Origin: Devosia sp.
GTDB lineage: Bacteria; Pseudomonadota; Alphaproteobacteria; Rhizobiales; Devosiaceae
Reading direction: 5' to 3'
Assembly: GCA_017794705.1 (NCBI GenBank)
Contig: CP051235.1
Coordinates: 1,551,010-1,615,009, forward strand
Length of the DNA stretch: 64,000 bases
Both the position numbers and the translations under genes were made by a program. Below, one piece after another: positions 33,801 through 41,869 of the stretch. The first letter of the stretch is position 1. The number at the start of each line of letters is the position of its first letter. The notes beneath the pieces are model-generated. The model had not been told where the DNA came from. It was given only the letters and a program-made list of their open reading frames with translations, and ran no database searches.

Positions 33801-35024
33801 ATGATGTTTCCATTGTGGACTCTGGCAGGAATGTCGTTCTCGTCGATTATCAGCTTCGGAACGGAGCGTTTCCCCGAGGGCGTGGCGCGCAGGTTACGCG
33901 TCGTCAACATGATCTGCTGGATTTCTGCCGCTTCGCTGATGGCGATTTCAATCCGCCGGTTTGCGGAGGGCAACCCGAACTGGGGCCTTGAAGCGGCGAC
34001 TGGTATGCTGGTGTTCGGCGCCATCCCGTTGTTACACCGGTTCGGCTCCTCGGCGGCGCTGCTCACACTCATCGTGCTGGCCTTCATCGATACGTGGCGT
34101 GTCACGGCGGACGGCGGAACAGCCGGTGGCTACTGGCTGGCATACGTGGTGGGCGGTGCGCTGGCGGTGCTGCTGATCGGCCCCGACCGCCCCCTGCTTG
34201 CGGCTCTGCTCGCCTGTCTCGGTGGCGTGGGAGCGATTGCCATACACTTGGCCGTACCGGCTGCAACCGGAGTTCAATCTCCAGAGGACCAGTTTTACTC
34301 GCTGTTGATCAATATTGGCCGGACGCAGGTCCTATTGTTCGCGGTGGCGTTCTTCGGTGCCCGCCAATTGGCCCGCGCCGAGATGGTCGCCGCATTCGAG
34401 CGCGACCGGTCCGATGCGCTGCTGAGCAACATGCTGCCCGCCGCGATCGCTGACCGGCTGAAGAAGCAACCCGAAAAAAAAGTTGCCGACCGGTACGATG
34501 CGGCCTCCGTCCTGTTCGCTGACATGGCGGGGTTCACCAAGCTTACCGAAACAATGACGCCGGACGCGCTGGTGGTTTTTCTTGATGGCGTGTTCTCGAA
34601 GTTCGATCGGCTGGTGGAGGCGCATGACCTGGAAAAAATCAAGACCAGTGGTGATGGCTACATGGTCGTGAGCGGGGTGCCTGAAGCCCGGCCCGATCAT
34701 GCCGAGGCTATGACCCGTCTCGCCCTTGCGATGATGGATGAGGCCGAACATTTCGAGCATGGCGTCAAGATCCGCATCGGGATTGCCTCCGGCCCCGTGG
34801 TGGCCGGTGTTGTAGGCTCGAAGCGGTTCTTTTACGACATCTGGGGCGACGCGGTAAACCTTGCGGCCCGCATGGAGCAAACCGGGGAAACCGGCCGCGT
34901 ACATGTCACCGCAGAAACAGCCCGGCTGCTCCAGGGCAGTTTCAATCTGGAGGCCCGCGGACTCGTCAGCGTAAAGGGCAAGGGTGAAATTGAAACGTTC
35001 TTCGTGTCAGGTCCGGCGGAATGA
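33801..35024 (+). CDS. Membrane-bound class III adenylate cyclase
   Basis: The tandem ATGs at 33801 are a plausible start (407 residues); the frame is open from 33750. The N-terminal half has five to six hydrophobic segments, and a short helix links to the cyclase domain from about residue 215: ASVLFADMAGFTKL (metal Asp), KIKTSGDGYMVV (adenine Lys and metal Asp-Gly) and YDIWGDAVNLAARM (Asp, transition-state Asn/Arg). The Lys and Asp indicate ATP rather than GTP. It would produce cAMP at the membrane. It is flanked by direct copies of the P450 gene tail. Confidence 0.9.
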   Translation: MMFPLWTLAGMSFSSIISFGTERFPEGVARRLRVVNMICWISAASLMAISIRRFAEGNPNWGLEAATGMLVFGAIPLLHRFGSSAALLTLIVLAFIDTWRVTADGGTAGGYWLAYVVGGALAVLLIGPDRPLLAALLACLGGVGAIAIHLAVPAATGVQSPEDQFYSLLINIGRTQVLLFAVAFFGARQLARAEMVAAFERDRSDALLSNMLPAAIADRLKKQPEKKVADRYDAASVLFADMAGFTKLTETMTPDALVVFLDGVFSKFDRLVEAHDLEKIKTSGDGYMVVSGVPEARPDHAEAMTRLALAMMDEAEHFEHGVKIRIGIASGPVVAGVVGSKRFFYDIWGDAVNLAARMEQTGETGRVHVTAETARLLQGSFNLEARGLVSVKGKGEIETFFVSGPAE

Positions 35025-35062
35025 CCGCAACATGCGTGGTAACCACAAGTACGATCGCCTCG

Positions 35063-35233
35063 CCCGGATCAACGTTCCGCGTAGGCCGCGAGCGCCCGTT
35101 GGCGCCCCTCGGAGAGCCCCGCGATCGGCTGCGGATAGTCATCGCCAGACGAAAGTTTCCACGCACGCGGACAGGCCTCAAAGAACGCCAGCGCATCCGG
35201 CCCGCGCTCGGCAGCGCATTCCGCCACCAAGCG
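35063..35233 (-). pseudogene. Duplicated 3' end of a photolyase gene (remnant)
   Basis: These 171 bases match 36648-36818, the 3' end of the intact photolyase gene, at about 82% identity without gaps. The encoded tail keeps GPDALAFFEACPRAWKLSS and EGRQRALAAYAER with a TGA at 35069-35071, and substitutions are mostly conservative. It therefore comes from a real homologous gene, not from a recent copy of this one. The rest of that gene is absent; the copy abuts the post-stop sequence of the P450 gene at 35233. Confidence 0.82.
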
Positions 35234-35262
35234 CCAGAATAACCCCACCGGAGCGCGGGCAT

Positions 35263-36483
35263 TCAGCTTGCGGCGGGCGTTTTTCTCAGGGAAATGGCGC
35301 AGGATTTGAACTCGTAGCCGCCCACCAGGTTGCTCCAGCCCAGTTCCGGCGTGCCGGCGATGCCGAGACCGTCGAGACGGAGCAGCGCATCGAGGAAGAT
35401 GGCGCTTTCCTGTATGGCGACATAGGCGCCGGGGCAGCGATGACGGCCGTCGCCGAATGACATGGCGGGCCTGCCGGTTCTTGGGTCGGGCAGCACCCGG
35501 TCGGGGTCGGCGTGGAAGGGGCACTTGCCCACCGCCGCTTCATCGGCGTTGGTTGAACGCACATCGACGGTGAACTCCTGGCCGGGCGCCACCGATTCTC
35601 CATCCGGCAGGGTGAACGGGGCGACAGCCCGACGGCGCAATCGGCCAATCACCGGTTCAAGCCGAAGGATTTCTTCCAGGATATCCCGCTGGCCCGCGTC
35701 GTTGGCGGCAAGGAAGCGCTGCCGCAGCGCGGCATTTTCAATCAGATGAATGCCGGCGATAGTGATGAATTCGCGCGTCGTCACCATGCCGGCGGCACCG
35801 TACAGCACGCATTCGGTCAGAATTTCATTGGTCTTGTAGCCCTGCGCAAGCAGGTGCGAGATCACATCGTTGCGTGGCGCGGTGCGGCGCGTTCTGACGC
35901 TGGGGCGCACGTCCATCAGATAGAATATGCCGAGTTTGACCTGGCTGGTGAACATGCGCCAGACGAGCCGCGGCGACATCGGCAGGTCGATCGGCGGGTT
36001 GGAAAGGAACGTCAGAATGCGACGCGGCATGCCCGGCGCCGTGTGCTCGGTCAGCCCTACTATCTCGGCGGCCACCGTAACGGCCAGGTCCATGGCCATG
36101 GCATCCAGCCGGCCCTCGCCTTTTTCAACGAGGTCGCCGATCAGCCGCTGTGTCTCGCGTTCGATAAGTTCCCGGTAATTGTCCTCGCAGGCCCGCGGGG
36201 TGAAGAACCGTGCCGTGCCACGGCGCATCTGCTGATGTTCCTCGCCTTCGAGAAACAGCATGGGCAGGCGCATCAGCGAGCGCATGTTGCGGGTAATGTC
36301 GGCGCCGAACCCGGACTGCTCGACTTCCTGTGCCCGCAGCACGGCGCGCGCCAGCTCATGGGAATGGATGTGCAGCGTGCCGTCCCCGTCGCGGCTGCTC
36401 GCCGGTTGCGCGGACCACCCCGCCAGCGCAGCGGTGCGCCGGTCGTCGCGGGCAGGATCGATATCGGCGAGAAGCTCGGTCAT
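35263..36483 (-). CDS. Cytochrome P450
   Basis: The 406-residue soluble protein has the haem-ligand motif FGDGRHRCPGAYVA with the proximal Cys, an E-x-x-R equivalent in EILRLEP, and an I-helix segment YGAAGMVTTREFITIAG. It resembles bacterial class I P450s, which take electrons from a ferredoxin and reductase; neither is encoded nearby. The substrate is unknown. The gene is bracketed by direct copies of a photolyase 3' end, which suggests that it arrived as a cassette. Confidence 0.93.
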   Translation of the reverse strand: MTELLADIDPARDDRRTAALAGWSAQPASSRDGDGTLHIHSHELARAVLRAQEVEQSGFGADITRNMRSLMRLPMLFLEGEEHQQMRRGTARFFTPRACEDNYRELIERETQRLIGDLVEKGEGRLDAMAMDLAVTVAAEIVGLTEHTAPGMPRRILTFLSNPPIDLPMSPRLVWRMFTSQVKLGIFYLMDVRPSVRTRRTAPRNDVISHLLAQGYKTNEILTECVLYGAAGMVTTREFITIAGIHLIENAALRQRFLAANDAGQRDILEEILRLEPVIGRLRRRAVAPFTLPDGESVAPGQEFTVDVRSTNADEAAVGKCPFHADPDRVLPDPRTGRPAMSFGDGRHRCPGAYVAIQESAIFLDALLRLDGLGIAGTPELGWSNLVGGYEFKSCAISLRKTPAAS

Positions 36484-36653
36484 GGCTTCGCCCCCTTTTG
36501 CCGCAGCAGGTCACCGGGCAGACCGGTTCACGTTCCTGCCAGATCTTTCCTCACAGCCTAGCATGGCTGCAAAGGGCCGAAAATCGCCAATTGGGTGCAT
36601 GGGTGGCCGCGAATTCGGAGCACGACATGAGGCGCGTTGCGCATCGACCCGGA

Positions 36654-38066
36654 TCAACGTTCCGCGTAGGCAGCAAGCGCCCGTTGGCGCCCTTCGGCGA
36701 GCCCCACGACCGGCTGGGGATAGTTATCGTCGGGCGAGAGGTTCCATGAGCGGGGACAGGCGTCAAAGAATGCGAGCGCATCCGGACCAGGCTCGGTTGC
36801 GCGTTCAGCCACGAAGCGACGAACATAGTCACCGTCAGGATCGAACTTTTCGGCCTGGGTTTCAGGGTTGAAGATGCGGAAGTAAGGCGCGGCATCCGGT
36901 CCGGATCCGGCCACCCACTGCCAGCCCATGGCGTTGGAGGCCGGGTCCCAGTCGGTCAGGCATTCCTCGAACCATTTTTGCCCGGTGCGCCAATGCTTGA
37001 GCATATGTTTGGTCAGATATGAGCCCACGATCATGCGGCCCCGATTGTGCATCTGGCCGGTCACATACATTTCGCGCATGGCGGCATCGACAAGGGGAAT
37101 GCCGGTCCGGCCCTGTTTCCATCGCAGCACCGCTTCGTCTTCTTCCCCGGACCAGGGGAAATCATCCCATTCGGGACGCCAGTTTTCGGTGGTGATTTGC
37201 GGGGTGTGATAAACGAGATGATAGGCGAACTCGCGCCAGACCAGTTCCTTGAGGAAGTGCTCCGCACCGCTGCGCCCATCAAGTTGCGCATGCATCCCGG
37301 CATGCCAGATTGTGCGCGGCCCGATCTCGCCCCAGGCGAGATTTTCGGACAGGCGCGAGGTGGCCTGTTCGGCAGGATAGTCCCGGCGGCTCTTGTACGT
37401 GTCGATCGGTCCATCGAGAAACTCGGCCAGCCGTGCGCTCGCCGCAGTTTCGCCGACGCAGGCGTGACCGGCCAGAACAGCAGCGCCGCGATTCATCGCC
37501 TTGCCCAGTGCCCAGTCCGCAAGCGCTTCGCTTTGGGGCCAATCATCCGGCGCCTGCAGCCGCTCGGGCGCGGGTTCAGGCATGGGCACGTTCACATCCT
37601 TCACCGCCCGCCACATGGGCGTATAGACCTTGAAGTATCCGCCCTGTTTGGTTGAAACCGTCCAGGGCTCAAAAAGCACATGGCCGGGATGGCTTTTGGC
37701 CGTGATGCCGGCGTCTTTCAGCGCCGCCTTGACGCCCTTGTCCCGCGCAATGGCATCGGGATCATAGGCGCGGGTCCACCAGACGTCTCCCGCCCCGGTT
37801 TCCCGCGCCAGCTTCAACAGCACATCCCTTGCGTTCCCCCGGCGCAAGACCAGCCGCGACCCCATCTGCTCCAGCCGATCGGCAAAGTGGCGGACTGCCT
37901 GCTCAAGACGCCACTTGGGGGCGGCGCCGTATGTTTCGGCAACTTCATCGAGCACGAACACGGGGATCAGCGGCTGTCCGCTTGCGGCTGCCCAGGCCAG
38001 CGCCGGATGGTCCGCGAGCCGGAAATCGCGCCGGAACCACACGATGATCGGCGTCGCATCATCCAT
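36654..38066 (-). CDS. phrB: Deoxyribodipyrimidine photolyase
   Basis: The 470-residue protein has the N-terminal antenna domain (IIVWFRRDFRLADHPAL) and the C-terminal FAD domain with HFLKELVWREFAYHLVYH, GRTGIPLVDAAMREMYVTG, HNRGRMIVGSYLTKHML and WDPASNAMGWQWVAGSGPDA. These are the class I CPD photolyase motifs. It repairs UV cyclobutane dimers with blue light. Its last 57 or so codons are duplicated at 35063-35233. Confidence 0.94.
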   Translation of the reverse strand: MDDATPIIVWFRRDFRLADHPALAWAAASGQPLIPVFVLDEVAETYGAAPKWRLEQAVRHFADRLEQMGSRLVLRRGNARDVLLKLARETGAGDVWWTRAYDPDAIARDKGVKAALKDAGITAKSHPGHVLFEPWTVSTKQGGYFKVYTPMWRAVKDVNVPMPEPAPERLQAPDDWPQSEALADWALGKAMNRGAAVLAGHACVGETAASARLAEFLDGPIDTYKSRRDYPAEQATSRLSENLAWGEIGPRTIWHAGMHAQLDGRSGAEHFLKELVWREFAYHLVYHTPQITTENWRPEWDDFPWSGEEDEAVLRWKQGRTGIPLVDAAMREMYVTGQMHNRGRMIVGSYLTKHMLKHWRTGQKWFEECLTDWDPASNAMGWQWVAGSGPDAAPYFRIFNPETQAEKFDPDGDYVRRFVAERATEPGPDALAFFDACPRSWNLSPDDNYPQPVVGLAEGRQRALAAYAER

Positions 38067-38319
38067 CAGTCAGCGACCCGGCATTTTGGCGGCGTGACGA
38101 GGAGGTCAGCGGTGTGGCGAGGAAAGTCAGGACAGACCGGGCATCGTCCAGATACTCAAAGGGCGCAAATCCCCCAACACACGCCTCGACATACGGATGC
38201 ATATGAAAACCAGGGTCCTTTGTCGTTCAGTTCAGCTTGGTGGCGTGCGCCCGGCGCCGCTACTCTTGTCCCGGGATGTCCCGTTCAATTCAAACAGATA
38301 GACGTTCGCCCGTCGTGCA

Positions 38320-39390
38320 TCAGTCCGTGTCGGCAGACGATGATTTTTCAGCAGACTTTCGCCAAACGATGGAAGACCAAAGCGCGGCGCCGATGAACAG
38401 AACGCCGAGGCCCCCGGTGACCAGTTCCGGAACGTGGATGATTGTTTGCAGGAACATCAGGAGCGCCAGAATGAGCACGGCGTAGAAGGCCCCATGCTCG
38501 AGAAACCTGAACTGGTTCAACGTGCCCCGTTCCACAAGCATGATGGTCATCGAGCGCACATACATCGCGCCAACAGCGAGCCCGATGGCAATTACGAACA
38601 GGTTTTGCGTCAGGGCAAATGCACCGACGACGCCGTCGAATGAGAAAGAGGCGTCCAGCATTTCGAGATATAGAAACGCGCCCAGGCCGCCTTGCGCCGC
38701 ACCGGCCGCGACCGAACGTGAATCCAGATAATTGCCCAGGATATCGACGGCGAGATAGGCGCCCAGACCATAGACCGCCGCCACGATGAATTCCTCCGCG
38801 GCCTCACCGCCAAGAAATGCAGCGATGGTGAGCACGATTGCCAGCACAAGACCGATCTCCACCCCGCGCAATGCGCCAAGCCGGGCCAGCCGCCGTTCCA
38901 GCCAACGAAGCCAATGCACATCCTTGGCCTCATCCACAAAATAGCTCAGCGCAACCATCGACAGAAACGCACCGCCGAAAGCCGCAATGGCCGGATGGGC
39001 ATCGTGCATGATGCGCGCATATTCTTCGGGTTGACTGGCCGCCAGCACGACAGCCTGGACAGGGTTGAGTTTTGCCGCGACCATGACAATCAGTAGCGGG
39101 AAAACCAGGCGCATGCCGAATACGGCAATGAGAATTCCCCATGTGAGGAAGCGCCTTTGCCACTTGGGCTCCATCCGCTTGAGGATGTTGGCGTTGACAA
39201 TGGCGTTGTCGAAGGACAGCGAGATCTCAAGGACCGACAGGATGGCGCATATCGCCAGCACGGAAAGCACGCCACCCAGCGTTTGCGTGGTCGCCCAACC
39301 CAGCCAGGCAGCCAGCACCAGACCCGCCGCGGTCACCAGGAATGCCCAGCCAAAATAGCTAAGGTTCGATCGTGAGGAGTTAGTTTCCAT
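38320..39390 (-). CDS. DUF475 (TerC-like) integral membrane protein
   Basis: The ATG at 39390 (METNSSRS) gives 356 residues with about nine to ten hydrophobic segments. The core VLEISLSFDNAIVNANILKRM is the acidic membrane motif of DUF475, repeated in weaker form as LEMLDASFSFDGVVGAFAL, a TerC-superfamily feature tied to metal-ion handling (tellurite resistance, Mn export). An open frame to 39501 adds a Cys-rich piece without a clear ribosome site. Specific function not known. Confidence 0.85.
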   Translation of the reverse strand: METNSSRSNLSYFGWAFLVTAAGLVLAAWLGWATTQTLGGVLSVLAICAILSVLEISLSFDNAIVNANILKRMEPKWQRRFLTWGILIAVFGMRLVFPLLIVMVAAKLNPVQAVVLAASQPEEYARIMHDAHPAIAAFGGAFLSMVALSYFVDEAKDVHWLRWLERRLARLGALRGVEIGLVLAIVLTIAAFLGGEAAEEFIVAAVYGLGAYLAVDILGNYLDSRSVAAGAAQGGLGAFLYLEMLDASFSFDGVVGAFALTQNLFVIAIGLAVGAMYVRSMTIMLVERGTLNQFRFLEHGAFYAVLILALLMFLQTIIHVPELVTGGLGVLFIGAALWSSIVWRKSAEKSSSADTD

Positions 39391-39803
39391 GATTGGCCCG
39401 AAACGGGCACGCACACATGAAGTGCAACCGGTAATGGCGCGATGCTTGACGCATTTTGCTGCGTAGCCCTGCGGCTGACATACGATTGGCGCCGACATCA
39501 CAAGTATGCCGCAGTGCTTGCCAGAGGGGCCCGGTCGCCGTGTTGATAAGCGTGCGAACGCTCGAGCGGCAGCATCATGGAATCGCCAGAGAAGTCAACA
39601 GCAACCAGCAGTGCGCCGCCAGGATTCTTGCTGTTGGCCCCTAAAGTACTGAAGTCACGGCATTCCCCCGACTTGGTCCACAAAGGCAGGGGCCGACGCC
39701 TGGACCATCTCCCGGTTCCCCGAACCGCGAACACTTCGTCCGCCCGCTTCCTGTGCGTGACAGGCTTTACCCAAAAATGGAGGGGAAATTTGAGGCTCAG
39801 GTG
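39391..39803. other. Gap between DUF475 gene and tRNA-Ser
   Basis: This 413-bp stretch has a possible 78-codon minus-strand frame at 39498-39734 ending LPLERSHAYQHGDRAPLAS, with no recognisable family and no good ribosome site. It may be a small gene, but base use does not decide. Nothing else was seen; no integrase fragment or direct repeat of the tRNA 3' end was found. Confidence 0.35.
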
Positions 39804-39894
39804 TGGCGGAGAGAGAGGGATTCGAACCCTCGAGACGGTATCACCGCCTACACACTTTCCAGGCGTGCGCCTTCGACCACTCGGCCATCTCTCC
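39804..39894 (-). tRNA. tRNA-Ser (anticodon GGA)
   Basis: The minus strand gives a 91-nt class II tRNA: acceptor GGAGAGA pairs with TCTCTCC, D-arm TGGCCGAGTGGTCGAAGGC, anticodon stem CACGC/GTGTG with loop CTGGAAA (anticodon GGA at 39860-39858), a long variable arm, T-arm with GGTTCGAATCC, discriminator G and an encoded CCA at 39806-39804. The long variable arm and G73 identify serine; it reads UCC and UCU codons. Confidence 0.97.
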
Positions 39895-39935
39895 GCAGTC
39901 CGGCAACCGGGCGAAACCCGGACCGAGCGGCGCGC

Positions 39936-39963
39936 ACTATACTCATCGCGGGCCGCACTGCAA
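39936..39963 (-). promoter_or_regulatory. Sigma-70-type promoter of tRNA-Ser
   Basis: On the minus strand TTGCAG (39963-39958) and TATAGT (39941-39936) are separated by 16 bp. Transcription would start near 39929, about 35 bases before the mature tRNA 5' end. A GC-rich sequence follows the -10 box as is common at stable-RNA promoters. Confidence 0.65.
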
Positions 39964-40107
39964 GCCGTGCTGGACAGGCATGTTCACGAACATGTAAATC
40001 AACGTGACACAGGAAGATTTGCAATCGGCGACGACATCGCCCATCTCACGCAAGGGACGAAAGGCCGCGCGGCCTGACTGCCTGCGGAAGCGCCGGAAAA
40101 GACAGTC

Positions 40108-40428
40108 ATGCGATTTTTGATGCGGTTATTCGGAACCTGGTTTTTGGGTGCGGCCCTGATCCTGATCATCATCGATGGCACCAAGTCGCTGGCGGCCAAC
40201 GGGCTGATGACAACTTCACTGGCGGAAACGTGGACAAGCATGCACGCTGAAAGTTTTGCGACCGTCGCCAGCATGGCCGAGGCCAACGGACTGTCGGCGA
40301 TCTGGGCCTTCGTCAATTCGACCGTGCTCGGCTGGCCGGGCTTTCTGGTGGTCGGCATTCCGGGGCTGCTGCTGGCGTTTCTCGGGCGGTCGCGCACCAG
40401 CCAGATCCGGAACATCGGACAAATCTAG
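40108..40428 (+). CDS. Small membrane protein, unknown function
   Basis: The 106-residue protein has an N-terminal hydrophobic segment (FLMRLFGTWFLGAALILIII) and a C-terminal one (FLVVGIPGLLLAFLG) with a polar middle. It ends with a basic tail. It is followed 33 bases later by another small membrane protein with a similar plan, and then by msrA. Similar pairs occur in Hyphomicrobiales genomes, but I know of no assigned role. Confidence 0.65.
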   Translation: MRFLMRLFGTWFLGAALILIIIDGTKSLAANGLMTTSLAETWTSMHAESFATVASMAEANGLSAIWAFVNSTVLGWPGFLVVGIPGLLLAFLGRSRTSQIRNIGQI

Positions 40429-40461
40429 GCGCGTTGGCGCACGCACCATAAAAGGGCGGAC

Positions 40462-40830
40462 ATGGGCATCATCAAATTCATACTGAAGGTTTTCAGCGGG
40501 CTTCTGGGTCTGTTTCTGGCCGTGGTCGGTGGCGGGGCGCTGGTGTTTCTGGTCCTGGTGTTTGTGCCGGATGCGAGCCTCGCCGAACAGCCGCTGGGCC
40601 AGGTCTGGTTCCGGCATGATCCGTTCCTGCCGCTTCTGAACAATCCCTCGATCCAGTTCGCCCAGGTCTTTTTCGAACGCAAACTCAATATGCCGGCCCT
40701 GTGGAATCCGGGCATCACCACCTTGTTGAACTGGCCCGCATGGCTGGGTCTGATGGTGGTGGGCATTTTGGGCGTTGTGCTCGGCGGCCTGTTTTGGCGG
40801 CTGGCCACGCCGACCCGCCGGCGCGCCTGA
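40462..40830 (+). CDS. Small membrane protein, unknown function
   Basis: The 122-residue protein has two hydrophobic segments: [27 protein letters not shown] at the N-terminus and [19 protein letters not shown] near the C-terminus, with a polar loop of about 60 residues that would lie in the periplasm. The last residues are basic (RRRA). It ends 20 bases before msrA and is probably cotranscribed with it. Confidence 0.65.
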   Translation: MGIIKFILKVFSGLLGLFLAVVGGGALVFLVLVFVPDASLAEQPLGQVWFRHDPFLPLLNNPSIQFAQVFFERKLNMPALWNPGITTLLNWPAWLGLMVVGILGVVLGGLFWRLATPTRRRA

Positions 40831-40850
40831 CCGGCACAAAGGAGAGCAAC

Positions 40851-41501
40851 ATGTTCTTTCGTCAAAAGCCAAGTACTATCCCCGCCGCATCGGAGGCCCT
40901 GCCTGGCCGCGATGCGCCGATCCCGACGGCGGAGAAACATTTCGTCAATGGTGCCCCGTTGAAGGGTCCCTACCCGGAAGGCAGCGAAGTCATTTATCTC
41001 GGCATGGGCTGTTTCTGGGGTGCCGAACGGCTGTTCTGGCAGCTCGACGGCGTTCATGTCACGGCGGTTGGCTATCAGGGCGGGCACACGCCCAACCCGA
41101 CCTATGAAGAAGCCTGTTCGGGCCGGACCGGCCACGCCGAAATGGTGATGGTGGTTTTCGATCCGAAACAGATCGCGCTCGAAAAAATCCTCAGCACGTT
41201 CTGGGAAGAGCATGACCCCACCCAGGGCATGCGCCAGGGCAATGACGTCGGCACGCAGTATCGTTCGGCCATCTACACCACCAGTGATGACCAGGCAGCC
41301 CGGGTTGCGAAAAGCCGCGACATGTTCGAGGCGGAACTGAAAGCCAGGGGACTCGGGCCGATCACTACCGAGATCAAGCCGGCCGGCCCGTTCTATTTCG
41401 CCGAGCCCTATCACCAGCAATATCTGGCCAAGAACCCGGCAGGCTATTGCGGATTGCGGGGCACCGGCGTTTCCTGCCCGATCCCGACCGCCGCGGCGTG
41501 A
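40851..41501 (+). CDS. msrA: Peptide methionine sulfoxide reductase A
   Basis: The ATG at 40851 follows AAAGGAGAG and gives 216 residues. The active-site motif [13 protein letters not shown] contains the catalytic Cys, followed by [15 protein letters not shown] and [23 protein letters not shown], all typical of MsrA; a resolving Cys lies in GTGVSCP near the C-terminus. It reduces Met-S-sulfoxide in proteins using thioredoxin. Its stop overlaps the next GTG start (GTGA). Confidence 0.95.
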   Translation: MFFRQKPSTIPAASEALPGRDAPIPTAEKHFVNGAPLKGPYPEGSEVIYLGMGCFWGAERLFWQLDGVHVTAVGYQGGHTPNPTYEEACSGRTGHAEMVMVVFDPKQIALEKILSTFWEEHDPTQGMRQGNDVGTQYRSAIYTTSDDQAARVAKSRDMFEAELKARGLGPITTEIKPAGPFYFAEPYHQQYLAKNPAGYCGLRGTGVSCPIPTAAA

Positions 41502-41869
41502 GCCTGTTCGATCGCGAGCATTTCGAAACATTCGTGGGCGGGCTTCGGTCCGCCCATATCGTTCAACAATGGGGCGATGCCTCGGTCGGCAAGATTGGTG
41601 GCAAGATTTTCGCCATCCTGTCGTCATGGGATGGCGGAGAAGACCCGGCGATCAGCTTCAAGTGTTCCGAGGTCAGTTTCCGCATGCTGCCGGAACTGGA
41701 TCATGTCCGCCCGGCCAAATATCTGGCGCGGGCCAAGTGGGTGCAGGTCGGGCCGGACGCCCCGCTGAGCGAGGATGATCTACGCGCCTACATCACCGAA
41801 GCGCACCGGCTTGTCGGGTTGAAGCTGACGCGGACACAGCGCGAACAGTTGGGGCTCGCTGAGGCCTAG
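41498..41869 (+). CDS. MmcQ/YjbR family protein
   Basis: The GTG at 41498 overlaps the msrA stop and gives 123 residues; the longer frame starts inside msrA. The pattern [21 protein letters not shown], a Pro-rich ARAKWVQVG strand and a C-terminal helix [22 protein letters not shown] fit the YjbR/CyaY-like fold with possible DNA binding. No specific function is known. It is convergent with the gene ending at 41866, overlapping by four bases. Confidence 0.75.
   Translation: MSLFDREHFETFVGGLRSAHIVQQWGDASVGKIGGKIFAILSSWDGGEDPAISFKCSEVSFRMLPELDHVRPAKYLARAKWVQVGPDAPLSEDDLRAYITEAHRLVGLKLTRTQREQLGLAEA

Noticed and set aside
39804..39894. tRNA-Ser as attachment site of an island
   Set aside because: No second copy of the tRNA 3' end, no integrase and no composition shift were seen on either side.
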